The notes under the pieces were generated by a model. The model had not been told where the DNA came from. It searched no databases and worked only from the letters and a program-made list of their open reading frames with translations. Positions 6,965-16,581 of a stretch of 64,000 nucleotides of DNA are shown piece by piece. Origin of the DNA: Photobacterium arenosum (GTDB taxonomy: Bacteria; Pseudomonadota; Gammaproteobacteria; Enterobacterales; Vibrionaceae); the NCBI RefSeq assembly GCF_014841115.1, contig NZ_JACYTP010000018.1, forward strand, positions 1 through 64,000, given 5' to 3'. The first letter of the stretch is position 1. Every line of letters starts with the position of its first letter. A program made the position numbers and the translations under genes.

Positions 6965-9900
6965 GTGTTTACTGTCTACCATTCCAACCAGCTGGATCTG
7001 CTGAAGTCTTTGCTGGTTGAGCTGATCCGCCGGGATCCGCTTTCAGACCCTTTTATCCCTGAGCAGATTCTGGTGCAGAGTCCGGGCATGTCACAATGGC
7101 TCAAACTCGAACTGGCCCAGTCGCTGGGCGTGGCCGCCAATATTACTTTTCCGCTGCCAGCGACCTTCATCTGGGACATGTTCACCAAAGTGCTGCAGGA
7201 CGTGCCGGCACGCAGTGCCTTCAATAAAGACGCCATGACCTGGTCGCTGATGCAGGTGCTGCCCGGATTGCTGGAGCAGCCGGAATTTGCGCCACTGGCG
7301 CGTTACCTTGCAGAGGATGCCCATCAGCAGCGCCGTTTTCAGCTGGCCGGAAAAATTGCCGACATTTTTGATCAGTATCTGGTGTACCGGCCGGAGTGGA
7401 TACAGGAGTGGGAAGCGGGGCACATTGATCCTGAACTGGCGGGCGATCACCCCTGGCAGCCGGTGTTATGGCAGGCGCTGTATGACCACATTCTGGCGCA
7501 GGGGCAATCGCCATACCACCGCGCTAATTTGTATCAGCAGTTTATTGAAACGCTGACGCATTACGCCCAGTCCGGGACAGAGCTACCGGATGGATTACCT
7601 CAGCGTCTGTTTGTCTTCGGTATCTCAGCGCTGCCGCCACGCTATATGGATGCCCTGGCGGCGTTGGGGCAGCACATTGATGTGCACCTGATGTTTACCA
7701 ATCCTTGTCGCCACTACTGGGGGGATGTCAGAGATCGCAAGTATCTGGCCCGGCTGGCAGCGCAGCAGCGTCAGCAGGTGATTTGGCAGGATCAACACAG
7801 CGAGAAGGCCGGGGCCGTGGGGATACTCAAAGGCTCGCTGGAAGATAACCTGATTGACGAAACGCATCAGGATGCCGCAGTTGGCAACACATTGTTAGCC
7901 TCACTGGGTAAGCTGGGACGGGACAATCTGTATCTGCTGTCGGAATTACAGGCCTATGAAGTTGATGCGTTTGTCGATATTCAGTCTGACAGCCTGCTGC
8001 ACAGCATTCAGTCGGACATCCTGAATCTGGAAGACAGAGTGAATGACCAGCTGCTGGCCGACAGCCGGCACAAACAGCCGGTTGAGGCGCAAGACCGCTC
8101 TTTGTCGGTGCACGTCTGCCACTCACCGATGCGGGAAGTGGAAGTTCTCTATGATAATTTGCTGGCGATGCTGGATGCCGATCCCGGCCTGTCGCCACGC
8201 GATATCGTGGTCATGGTTGCCGATATCAATGCCTACAGCCCTTATATTCAGGCCGTTTTCGGTAATGCGCCGTCTGAGCGCTACCTGCCATTTTCCATTT
8301 CTGACCGCAGTGCCGATCAGGAAAACCCCGTACTGCTGGCCTGTCTGCGCTTGCTGGATTTACCCAATAGCCGTTGTCATGCCTCTGAGCTGACGGAATT
8401 GCTGGAAGTACCGGCCATCATGAAGCGGTTTAATCTCGACAGCGATCGTTTCATGCAGGTAAAGGGCTGGATTGAGGAAGCCGGGATCCGCTGGGGACTG
8501 GATGCCGACACGGCGAGCGAATTTTCACTGCCGGTGCAGCAGCAAAATACCTGGCTGTTCGGGCTGCAGCGTATGTTGCTTGGCTATGCGATGCCGGCGC
8601 AGGCGGGTTTGTATCAGGGGATACTGGCCTATGATGAAGTGCAGGGCATGGATGCCGAACTGGCCGGTCAGCTCAGTGTCTTTGTTGAGCAGCTAATCCA
8701 TTACCGCCGGGTACTCAATCAGCCGCATTCGGCGGTCGAGTGGTTCAGTGTGCTGAATCAGCTGCTGGATGACTTTTTCAGTGTCGATACTGAAGGCGAA
8801 CTGGTGCTGCGTCTGATCCGGGAAAAGCTGCAGCAACTGGAGCAACAGCTGGATGATGCCGGTTATCAGCAAGCGCTGACGCCAGCGATCATGCGCGATT
8901 ACCTCAATGACAAGCTGAGCGGCGAGCGTGTCAGTCAGCGCTTTCTGGCCGGTCAGATAAACTTCTGTACCCTGATGCCGATGCGTTCGATCCCGTTTAA
9001 AGTGGTCTGTCTGCTGGGAATGAATGATGGTGTGTATCCCAGAACGATTGCCCCTGAAGGCTTTGATCTGATGGTGGGGCGCCAGCGCGCCGGTGACCGT
9101 TCTCGCCGCGACGATGACAGATACCTGTTTCTGGAAGCACTCCTGTCTGCCCAGCAGCAGCTGTACATCAGTTATGTCGGGCGCTCTATTCAGGATAACA
9201 GCGAAAAAATGCCTTCCGTCCTGCTCAGTGAGTTACTGGATTATTGCCAGCAGGGTTTTTGTCTGCAGGGAGACAGCGCGCTGCCTCCTGAAGACTCCGC
9301 GGAGCGTCTGATCCGCTGGTTGACTCACCACCATCCACTGACGCCGTTCAGCCCGCAGGCGTTTCTGGGAACATTGCCCAGCTATGCCGCCGAATGGCTG
9401 CCCGCGGCACGGCGCATCACGGTCGACACTGTGGATTTTCTGTCGCAATCGCTGTCCCCGTTTGCGCTGACGGATCTGGCGGAGTCATCCGCCTCACTGC
9501 CTGTGATTGAAATGGCAGAGTTGCAGCGCTTCTGGCGCCTGCCGGTGCAGTACTTTTTTAACCGGCGTCTCAAGGTGTATTTTGACGCCGCTGCTGGGGC
9601 CATGGTGGATGAAGAGCCCTTTGCGCTCGATGGCCTGCAGAGTTATCAGCTGCGGGCACATTTGCTGACCACTATGCTCGAAGCGCAAACCCGCCCCGAA
9701 GCGATGAGCCGTTTTCAGGCAATGCAGCAGGCGGCCGGCACCTTGCCGATTGCGGCATTTGGTGAGCTGACTCTGGAGCAGGAACAACAGCAGATAGCCC
9801 CGCTGGCTGAGCGAATTGCCGGTTTGCTTGCCTCACCACTCGAGGATCCGGAAATTGACCTGCCGATGGCGATCTCTTCCGGGCAGTGCCGGTTACAAGG

Positions 9901-10408
9901 CTGGATCTGCCATTATACTGCGTCTGGAGTGATTCACTTCAGGCCCGGCAAAGTGCGGACCCAGGATCTTGTTCATGCCTGGCTGGAGCATCTGGCGATG
10001 TCGGTACAGGGGATAACCGCCGATAGCCATATACTGGGTATTGACAAGCATGTTCGTCTGCGGCCCGTTGAGGCAGCGTACGCCAGGGAGCAACTGACTA
10101 TGCTGACAGAAGGGTATCTGGCCGGACAGTCATCCCCTTTGCCTTATTTTCCGCGAACGGCGCAGGCCGGCCTGGAGGCGCTGCGCGACAAAAGCGGGCA
10201 CTGGCTGACAGATGAAGACAGTCAGGAAAAAGCATTCACCAAAATGGCCGGGGTGTTTAACGACAGTTATCTGTTCAGCGGTGAAGGCAGCAATGCTTAC
10301 ATCGCTCGGGTCTGGCCGAACTGGCAGGACGATCTTGCCATTGAGGCAATGGATTGGGCGCGGCGGGTGTTACAGCCTGTGTTGATGCATCTTGAAGAGA
10401 TAGCTTAG
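6965..10408 (+). CDS. recC: exodeoxyribonuclease V gamma subunit RecC
   Basis: A 1147-residue RecC (about 1120 in E. coli). It opens with the family-typical VYHSNQLDLLKSLL, then ILVQSPGMSQWLKLELAQSLGVAANITFPLP and FIWDMF. Further matches include LFDQYLVYRP-type and FTNPCRHYWGD segments. RecC is the non-catalytic scaffold of RecBCD that splits the duplex and recognises Chi as single-stranded DNA threads through it. The start is GTG at 6965; the ATG four bases earlier is out of frame. It is followed by recB after a 309-bp gap, then recD. No pitrilysin (ptrA) gene lies between recC and recB, unlike E. coli. Confidence 0.97.
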   Translation: MFTVYHSNQLDLLKSLLVELIRRDPLSDPFIPEQILVQSPGMSQWLKLELAQSLGVAANITFPLPATFIWDMFTKVLQDVPARSAFNKDAMTWSLMQVLPGLLEQPEFAPLARYLAEDAHQQRRFQLAGKIADIFDQYLVYRPEWIQEWEAGHIDPELAGDHPWQPVLWQALYDHILAQGQSPYHRANLYQQFIETLTHYAQSGTELPDGLPQRLFVFGISALPPRYMDALAALGQHIDVHLMFTNPCRHYWGDVRDRKYLARLAAQQRQQVIWQDQHSEKAGAVGILKGSLEDNLIDETHQDAAVGNTLLASLGKLGRDNLYLLSELQAYEVDAFVDIQSDSLLHSIQSDILNLEDRVNDQLLADSRHKQPVEAQDRSLSVHVCHSPMREVEVLYDNLLAMLDADPGLSPRDIVVMVADINAYSPYIQAVFGNAPSERYLPFSISDRSADQENPVLLACLRLLDLPNSRCHASELTELLEVPAIMKRFNLDSDRFMQVKGWIEEAGIRWGLDADTASEFSLPVQQQNTWLFGLQRMLLGYAMPAQAGLYQGILAYDEVQGMDAELAGQLSVFVEQLIHYRRVLNQPHSAVEWFSVLNQLLDDFFSVDTEGELVLRLIREKLQQLEQQLDDAGYQQALTPAIMRDYLNDKLSGERVSQRFLAGQINFCTLMPMRSIPFKVVCLLGMNDGVYPRTIAPEGFDLMVGRQRAGDRSRRDDDRYLFLEALLSAQQQLYISYVGRSIQDNSEKMPSVLLSELLDYCQQGFCLQGDSALPPEDSAERLIRWLTHHHPLTPFSPQAFLGTLPSYAAEWLPAARRITVDTVDFLSQSLSPFALTDLAESSASLPVIEMAELQRFWRLPVQYFFNRRLKVYFDAAAGAMVDEEPFALDGLQSYQLRAHLLTTMLEAQTRPEAMSRFQAMQQAAGTLPIAAFGELTLEQEQQQIAPLAERIAGLLASPLEDPEIDLPMAISSGQCRLQGWICHYTASGVIHFRPGKVRTQDLVHAWLEHLAMSVQGITADSHILGIDKHVRLRPVEAAYAREQLTMLTEGYLAGQSSPLPYFPRTAQAGLEALRDKSGHWLTDEDSQEKAFTKMAGVFNDSYLFSGEGSNAYIARVWPNWQDDLAIEAMDWARRVLQPVLMHLEEIA

Positions 10409-10693
10409 TGGAAGGTGCGAGGAGAAAGGAGAAAGGTGCGAGGTGGCCGCCGGCAAAATCGTTATAAGGTGTAGGGTGTTCACCGGTCGGCCACAAGGTC
10501 CAGAGGTAGACCAAATTTCTTGGCAGCGATACTACCGAAAGCCCGGCACTGAAAATGTGAAACGTATCCCATAGTGATAGATGAATCAGAATAGAATCCG
10601 CTGGCTGAGAGCTAATCAGTCAGAGATCACACAGTGCTTTGAAACCAGCGGCAGCTTTCCATCATTTATGCTGCCTGAAACCTAAATTATTGT
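10409..10693. other. recC-recB intergenic region
   Basis: This gap, where E. coli has the ptrA gene, holds no convincing open frame. It carries a purine-rich direct-repeat element at its recC end and ends at the inverted repeat around the recB start. I see no clear intrinsic terminator and cannot name a promoter with confidence. Confidence 0.6.
10412..10443 (+). repeat. short nested direct repeat
   Basis: AAGGTGCGAGG occurs at 10412-10422 and again at 10433-10443, and GGAGAAA is tandemly duplicated between them (10421-10434). The element starts four bases after the recC stop. Its composition is unlike its surroundings, and it may be one copy of a dispersed intergenic repeat. Confidence 0.7.
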
Positions 10694-10730
10694 CGCTGCG
10701 GCTTATGGAGTGAGTGCATGAGCCGCAGCG
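10694..10730 (+). promoter_or_regulatory. inverted repeat enclosing the recB ribosome binding site and start codon
   Basis: CGCTGCGGCT (10694-10703) and AGCCGCAGCG (10721-10730) are perfect 10-bp complements. The 17-base loop (10704-10720) contains the Shine-Dalgarno GGAG and, at its end, the ATG of recB. In mRNA this would be a stable hairpin presenting the initiation region in its loop. Confidence 0.7.
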
Positions 10731-13700
10731 AGCCTGACAACAGGAACCGGTTGACGATCATGACTTTGACCCCATCAACAGATGTCTCCGCCATCATGCC
10801 GCAAACACTGGAACCTATGGTGTTTCCGCTGCACGGTACGCGACTGATAGAAGCATCGGCAGGGACAGGGAAAACCTTTACTATAGCGACCTTGTACCTG
10901 CGTTTGCTGCTGGGACACGGTGATGCCAATACCGCGTACCCGCAGCCTCTGACGGTGGACAAGATACTGGTGGTGACTTTTACCGAAGCGGCAACGGCTG
11001 AGCTGCGTGACCGGATCCGTCGCCGTATTCATGATGCCAGGATCGCCTTCAGCCGCGGCATAAGTGATGATCCTGTGCTGGCGGCTCTGCTGCGTGATCT
11101 GCCGGATCATGCCCGATCGGCGGCCTTGCTGCTGCAGGCGGAAAGGCAGATCGATGAAGCGGCGATCTTCACCATCCATGGTTTCTGCCAGCGTATGCTG
11201 ACGCAAAATGCCTTCGAATCAGGCAGCCTGTTTTCCAATGAATTCATTACCGAAGAAAGCCAGCTGCGGGCGCAGGTGGCGGCGGATTACTGGCGGCGCT
11301 ATTTTTACCCTCTGCCCCGCGAACTGGCGAACGAAATCCGTCGTTGCTGGCCAGCACCGGCAGAGCTGCTCAAAGATATCAATGCGTTTTTGTCCGGCGC
11401 CCCGGTCACACTGATGGCCCCGCCGCTGTCGGGCGATCTGACGCAGCTGCATCAGCAGAATCTGCAGCGGATTGAGGCGGTAAAGCAGGGCTGGCGCGAG
11501 CACGCGGCAGATTTTCTGGCGCTGATCAGTGAATCAGGCGTGAATAAACGCAGCTATACCAAAACCAGCCTGCCTAAAGCGCTTGAAGAAGTGGGACTGT
11601 GGTCAAGCCAGCCAACGCTGGATTACAGCTTGCCCAAGGCGCTGGAAAAATTTGATCAGGCGGTGCTGGAAGAGAAAACCGCCAAGGGCACCGTGCCGCA
11701 GCATCCGGTGTTTGCCGCCATTCATGACTTGCTGGCTGCCAAGCCCAGTGTCAGGGAGCCGATTCTGGCCCATGCGATTCAGGCCTGCCGGGAGCTGCTG
11801 GCAGAGGCCAAGCAGCGCAAAGGCTGGCTGTCGTTTGATGATCTGCTGACTCAGCTGGCGGCGGCTTTACTGACGGACAAAGATAGCGGCGAAGGCGCAT
11901 TGGCAGCCAGGATCCGCCATTTGTATCCCGTTGCCATGATTGATGAGTTTCAGGACACCGATCCGCTTCAGTATCAGATCTTCAGCACTGTGTATCTGCC
12001 TGATGATCAGGCCGGACCGGTTCATACAGCTAGGGACTCGGGATTGTTCATGATCGGCGATCCCAAACAGGCGATCTATGCATTTCGCGGTGCAGATATC
12101 TTTACCTACATCCGGGCAAGGCGCCAGGTCAGCGCGCACTATACGCTGGGCATTAACTGGCGTTCGACCGCCGGCATGGTGGCAGCAGCTAACCGGGTGT
12201 TTGCACTGCCGGACAGCCCGTTTATTTATGACAGCGATATCCAGTTTCTGCCCGTTCAGCCCAGCCCGAATGCGCAGAGCAAGCACTGGCAGCTCAACGG
12301 TGAGCGTCAGCCGGCACTGTGTTTGTGGCAGATGGACGCCGACGCCCCGGTCAGCAAAGGTGAATATCAGCAGGCGATGGCGGATGCGACGGCAGCGCAG
12401 ATTCAGGCCATTCTGACTCAGGCTCAGGATAACCAGGCGTTATTGGTTAAGGGCAGCGAGCAGCGGCCGGTGTCGGCCGGTGATATTGCTGTGCTGGTGC
12501 GTACCGGTTCAGAAGCGGCGCTGGTACGCCAGGTACTGGCTGCTCAGGGGATACCCAGTGTGTACCTGTCTAACCGCGACAGTGTGTTTGCCAGCCAGGA
12601 AGCGGCAGATTTGCTTCGCTTGCTGGTGGCCGTACTGCACCCGGAGCAGGAAACGACCTTGCGGGCCGCCCTGGCCACCCGTCTGTTTGCGCTCAGTGCC
12701 TTTCAGCTCGACAGGCTGAATAACGAAGAAGACGAGTGGGAGCGCTGGATTGCGGAGTTTCGTGACTATCGCAGCCTGTGGCTGCGCCGCGGTGTACTCC
12801 CTATGATTCGTCATGCTTTAACACGCCGCCAGATCGCCGAACGTCTGCTGGGTGAAAACGGCGGTGAGCGCAGATTGACGGATTTACTGCATTTGGGCGA
12901 GCTGCTCCAGCAGGCCAGTCAGACCCTGGACAGTGATCAGGCCTTGATCCGCTGGCTGGCTGAACACATGGCATCGCCGAACGGTAACAGTGATGAACAG
13001 CAATTGCGGCTGGAATCCGACAGTAATCTGGTGCAAATCGTCACCATCCACAAATCCAAAGGGCTGGAATACGAGCTGGTCTTTCTGCCGTTTGTCTGCA
13101 GTTACCGCAGCACCGAAACAGCGCTGTTCCATGATCCGCTGTCTCAGCAGGCGGTGCTGGATATCAGTGGCCAAGAGCGCAGCCTGGCTCTGGCCGAGCA
13201 AGAGCGACTGGCCGAGGATCTGCGTCTGATTTATGTGGCGCTGACCCGGGCTGTTTATGGCTGTTATGTCGGCATGGCGCCGCTGCGCAATGGACGCAGT
13301 ACCAAAGAACCCACCGGGCTGCACCTGTCTGCAATGGGTTATCTGATTCAGAACGGCAAAGAAGGCGGGTTGGCCGAGCTGTCTGAGGCACTCAATACGC
13401 TGGCGCAAAGTGAGGATATCCGTGTGGAGCTCCCGCCCGCGCTGCCTGAGTCGCTCTGGCAACCGGCGTTGAGCGAGCAGCCTGTGCCGCAAGCGGCCCG
13501 CTTTTCACATCCCATCGAGCACAACTGGTGGATCACCAGTTATTCCGCTTTGGTGAAGCAGGGCCACTCGGCGCTGGACGCCACCAGCGAATTACCCGGT
13601 TTTGATACCGATTCATCGCAAGACAACCTGCTGGATGACCCGGACAGTGAAATGGCCGTTGCCGCGCCTGAGCGCTCTGTGTTTACCTTCCCGAAAGGCG

Positions 13701-14410
13701 CCAGGCCGGGAACCTTTCTGCACAGCCTGTTCGAGACTATTGAATTCACCGATGCGGTCGACAGTGCTGCCACCACCCAGGTCATCAGTGATTTACTGCG
13801 ACAGGAAAATTACGACCCCGAGTGGCTGCCGGTACTGCAGCAAATGCTGAACCAGGTACTGAACTGTGCCCTGGATGGTCAGGATTTGCGTCTTGGCGCC
13901 CTTCAGCCCCAGCAACGTCTGGTCGAGATGGAATTCATGCTGCCGATTCACCTGCTGTCATCGGCCTTGCTGAACAAAACGCTGGCCCGGCATGATGCTT
14001 TGTCGGCAAAAGCAGGGGAGCTGGGGTTCTCTACGGTCAGCGGGATGCTGAAAGGGTTTATCGATCTGGTGTTTGAGTATCAGGGGAAATATTACGTGCT
14101 GGACTGGAAATCGAACTGGCTGGGAGACACCCATGAGGCGTACCGTGGTGAGGCATTGAATACGGCGATGAGCGAGCACCGCTACGATCTGCAATATCAG
14201 CTCTATGCGCTGGCGCTGCACCGCTTTCTGAAAAGCCGAAAAGCCGATTACGATTATGAGCAGCATTTTGGCGGCGTGTATTACCTGTTTTTGCGTGGCG
14301 TACGGGCAGAAGACAACAGTGGTATTTTTCATGCCCGGCCAAGCCATGCGCTGCTGAGCGAACTTGAACAGCTGATCGATGGTCAGATTAGCCAGGGAGA
14401 GCCAGCCTGA
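10718..14410 (+). CDS. recB: exodeoxyribonuclease V beta subunit RecB
   Basis: A 1230-residue RecB. The UvrD-type helicase has Walker A EASAGTGKTFT at residues 45-55, then VVTFTEAATAELRDRI, the motif AMIDEFQDTDPLQYQIF and GDPKQAIYAFRGADIFTY. A C-terminal nuclease domain carries GMLKGFIDLVF and the DxK metal-site motif LDWKSN (around residue 1128), then YDLQYQLYALALHR. It is the 3'-5' translocase and the only nuclease of RecBCD, acting in double-strand break repair. The ATG at 10718 has GGAGTGAG upstream and is preferred. Later ATGs (10760, 10796) match E. coli RecB length better but lack a ribosome binding site. Its stop overlaps the recD start by one base. Confidence 0.97.
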   Translation: MSRSEPDNRNRLTIMTLTPSTDVSAIMPQTLEPMVFPLHGTRLIEASAGTGKTFTIATLYLRLLLGHGDANTAYPQPLTVDKILVVTFTEAATAELRDRIRRRIHDARIAFSRGISDDPVLAALLRDLPDHARSAALLLQAERQIDEAAIFTIHGFCQRMLTQNAFESGSLFSNEFITEESQLRAQVAADYWRRYFYPLPRELANEIRRCWPAPAELLKDINAFLSGAPVTLMAPPLSGDLTQLHQQNLQRIEAVKQGWREHAADFLALISESGVNKRSYTKTSLPKALEEVGLWSSQPTLDYSLPKALEKFDQAVLEEKTAKGTVPQHPVFAAIHDLLAAKPSVREPILAHAIQACRELLAEAKQRKGWLSFDDLLTQLAAALLTDKDSGEGALAARIRHLYPVAMIDEFQDTDPLQYQIFSTVYLPDDQAGPVHTARDSGLFMIGDPKQAIYAFRGADIFTYIRARRQVSAHYTLGINWRSTAGMVAAANRVFALPDSPFIYDSDIQFLPVQPSPNAQSKHWQLNGERQPALCLWQMDADAPVSKGEYQQAMADATAAQIQAILTQAQDNQALLVKGSEQRPVSAGDIAVLVRTGSEAALVRQVLAAQGIPSVYLSNRDSVFASQEAADLLRLLVAVLHPEQETTLRAALATRLFALSAFQLDRLNNEEDEWERWIAEFRDYRSLWLRRGVLPMIRHALTRRQIAERLLGENGGERRLTDLLHLGELLQQASQTLDSDQALIRWLAEHMASPNGNSDEQQLRLESDSNLVQIVTIHKSKGLEYELVFLPFVCSYRSTETALFHDPLSQQAVLDISGQERSLALAEQERLAEDLRLIYVALTRAVYGCYVGMAPLRNGRSTKEPTGLHLSAMGYLIQNGKEGGLAELSEALNTLAQSEDIRVELPPALPESLWQPALSEQPVPQAARFSHPIEHNWWITSYSALVKQGHSALDATSELPGFDTDSSQDNLLDDPDSEMAVAAPERSVFTFPKGARPGTFLHSLFETIEFTDAVDSAATTQVISDLLRQENYDPEWLPVLQQMLNQVLNCALDGQDLRLGALQPQQRLVEMEFMLPIHLLSSALLNKTLARHDALSAKAGELGFSTVSGMLKGFIDLVFEYQGKYYVLDWKSNWLGDTHEAYRGEALNTAMSEHRYDLQYQLYALALHRFLKSRKADYDYEQHFGGVYYLFLRGVRAEDNSGIFHARPSHALLSELEQLIDGQISQGEPA

Positions 14411-16542
14411 TGAGTCTGTTAAGCCACACTACCTATGATATTGCTGTTATCGGCCAGCTTGAGCGATTGACCCGTCAGGGCGCGCTGCGGCCGCTGGATA
14501 GCCAGTTTGCCAAGTTTATCTGTCAGTCGGTTAACGGACAGGATGATGAAGCGTTGCAACAGGTGCTGGCCCTGGCTGCGGCCTGGCTCAGTCAGGAGCT
14601 GGGGCGCGGCCATGTTTGCCTGCCGCTGGCGACTGCGACCAGCCCGCCTTTGGGGCTGCCAAGAGAGATGGCTGAATCGCTGCTGGCGGCATTGCCGGCC
14701 GCCTGGCGTTTACCAGCCAGCTGGCCAGCTGTACTGAGCCAGTCCGCTGCCGTGTCCGATGGTTCTCAGCCCACGCCTTTGGTGCTGATCGACAACCGAT
14801 TGTATCTGCATCGTTACTGGCAATATGAACAGACTGTCGCGCAGCGGCTGCTGGTCTCTTCCGGGCAGGGGAATGTCCGGGGAGCCCGCCAGGCCGGCAT
14901 GCTGGACACCTTGTTTTCACGCAATTATCGCTATGTTTATGACGCTCTGGCTGATTTACGACGTAACGGCAATGACAGCGCGGAGCAGCGCCGGATGATG
15001 GTGTGCGATAAGCTGGATGTGGTGGCAGCGGAAACTCTGAATTGGGCTGAGATAGACAGTGTGCTGTGTCAGGCGCAGCGCTTTTCCGATTTGGTAGCGC
15101 TTGATCGGCTGATCCCGGATGACGCTTGCCTGAACTGGCAGAAAGTGGCGGCCGCCACCGCCCTAAGTCGTCAGTTTGCTGTGATCTCCGGCGGGCCGGG
15201 AACAGGGAAAACCACCACAGTCGCCAAATTGCTGGCCGCGCTAGTGATGCAGGCGCAACCCGATACAGAAACGCTTGATTCAGCCAAAGTGCCCCATATT
15301 GTGCTGGTGGCGCCGACCGGAAAGGCGGCCGCACGCCTGACCGAATCGATCGGCAAGGCGGTTCAGTCTTTGCCTGTGCCACCGGCGATTCAGTCGGCCA
15401 TTCCGACCCAGGCCAGTACCTTGCACCGTTTGCTCGGCGCCATTCCGGGCCGGGCCTCTTTCCGGCATCACGCTGCGAATCCGCTGCATGCCGATGTGCT
15501 GGTGGTGGATGAAGCCTCTATGGTCGATTTGCCTATGATGGCCCGCCTGCTGGAAGCACTGCCTGCTCACTGCAAGCTGATTCTGCTGGGCGACAAAGAC
15601 CAGTTGGCTTCGGTGGAGGCGGGCGCTGTGTTGGGGGATATCTGCGCATTTTCCGGTCAGGGCTACAGTGCCGGACAAGCCAGACAACTGAGTGAGATGA
15701 CGGGCTTTGTGTTGCCGGCCGGGCCGTCAGGCGGGCAGAGTCCGGTCGCTGATTGTTTGTGTGTCCTGCAAAAAAGCTACCGTTTTCATGCATTGTCAGG
15801 CATAGGGCAACTGGCGAAAGCCATCAACAGCGGCCTGCCCGACAGGCTTGCGACTGTGTGGCAACAGAATTTTACCGATATTCATCAGTACCCGCTCAGT
15901 ACCGAGCATTACCAGCGTCTGATCAAACAGATGTCTGTTTTTTATCGTCGCTATCTTGAGGCAATTACTGAGGGTAAAGAGCCCGGTGAGGTACTGCAGG
16001 CGTTTGCCAGCGTCAGGCTGCTGTGTGCGGTCAGGGAAGGGGATTTTGGCGTGAAGGGTCTCAATACACGCATTGAGCGGCAACTGGCCAAAGAGGGGCT
16101 GATCGCCCCCGGCGAGGAAACCTGGTATGTCGGGCGGCCGGTTATGATCACCCGCAATGATCATGGTCTGGGCTTGTATAACGGGGATATTGGTATTGCG
16201 ATGCCAGACCCTGAGGGGCGGACTGACAGTAAAGGCCGTCTGGCACTCAGGGTGTATTTCGATATGCCGGACGGCAGTATTCGCAGTTTTCTGCCCAGTC
16301 GTCTGCCGGATCACGAACTGGTATATGCGATGACAATCCATAAATCGCAAGGCTCGGAATTTGCCGATACCCTGATGATACTGCCGCCGGATTTCAGCCC
16401 GATCCTGACACGGGAGTTGGTGTATACCGGCGTTACCCGGGCCAGGGAAAGACTGTACCTGTATGCTCAGCCAGAGGTGTTGCAGCGCAGTATCCAGCGT
16501 TGTATTGAGCGGGCCAGTGGCTTGGAAGCCAACTTAAGCTGA
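14410..16542 (+). CDS. recD: exodeoxyribonuclease V alpha subunit RecD
   Basis: A 710-residue superfamily 1B helicase, about 100 residues longer than E. coli RecD. An N-terminal RecB-binding region (1-150) precedes Walker A ISGGPGTGKTTT at about residues 258-269. Next come VLVAPTGKAAARL, the DEAS box VLVVDEASMVDL and ILLGDKDQLASVEAG. The C-terminal motif is YAMTIHKSQGSEF, followed by VYTGVTRARERLYLY. RecD is the 5'-3' motor of RecBCD. It is translationally coupled to recB (ATGA junction). The extra length is partly in an insertion near residues 420-450 (GQARQLSEMTGFVLPAGPSG) with no E. coli counterpart that I recall. Confidence 0.96.
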   Translation: MSLLSHTTYDIAVIGQLERLTRQGALRPLDSQFAKFICQSVNGQDDEALQQVLALAAAWLSQELGRGHVCLPLATATSPPLGLPREMAESLLAALPAAWRLPASWPAVLSQSAAVSDGSQPTPLVLIDNRLYLHRYWQYEQTVAQRLLVSSGQGNVRGARQAGMLDTLFSRNYRYVYDALADLRRNGNDSAEQRRMMVCDKLDVVAAETLNWAEIDSVLCQAQRFSDLVALDRLIPDDACLNWQKVAAATALSRQFAVISGGPGTGKTTTVAKLLAALVMQAQPDTETLDSAKVPHIVLVAPTGKAAARLTESIGKAVQSLPVPPAIQSAIPTQASTLHRLLGAIPGRASFRHHAANPLHADVLVVDEASMVDLPMMARLLEALPAHCKLILLGDKDQLASVEAGAVLGDICAFSGQGYSAGQARQLSEMTGFVLPAGPSGGQSPVADCLCVLQKSYRFHALSGIGQLAKAINSGLPDRLATVWQQNFTDIHQYPLSTEHYQRLIKQMSVFYRRYLEAITEGKEPGEVLQAFASVRLLCAVREGDFGVKGLNTRIERQLAKEGLIAPGEETWYVGRPVMITRNDHGLGLYNGDIGIAMPDPEGRTDSKGRLALRVYFDMPDGSIRSFLPSRLPDHELVYAMTIHKSQGSEFADTLMILPPDFSPILTRELVYTGVTRARERLYLYAQPEVLQRSIQRCIERASGLEANLS

Positions 16543-16553
16543 GGGCTGCTTAT

Positions 16554-16574
16554 CCGCCAGTCTTTGACTGGCGG
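16554..16574. terminator. hairpin between convergent recD and argA
   Basis: CCGCCAGTC/GACTGGCGG with a TTT loop forms a perfect 9-bp stem in the 39-bp gap between the two stops. There is no clear U tract on either strand, so termination is inferred from position. Confidence 0.5.
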
Positions 16575-16581
16575 TAGCGGC

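Noticed and set aside
9494..9787. Antisense frames of 70-200 codons throughout recC, recB, recD and dnaE
   Set aside because: They are shadows of GC-rich sense codons; the sense genes have full conserved motifs.
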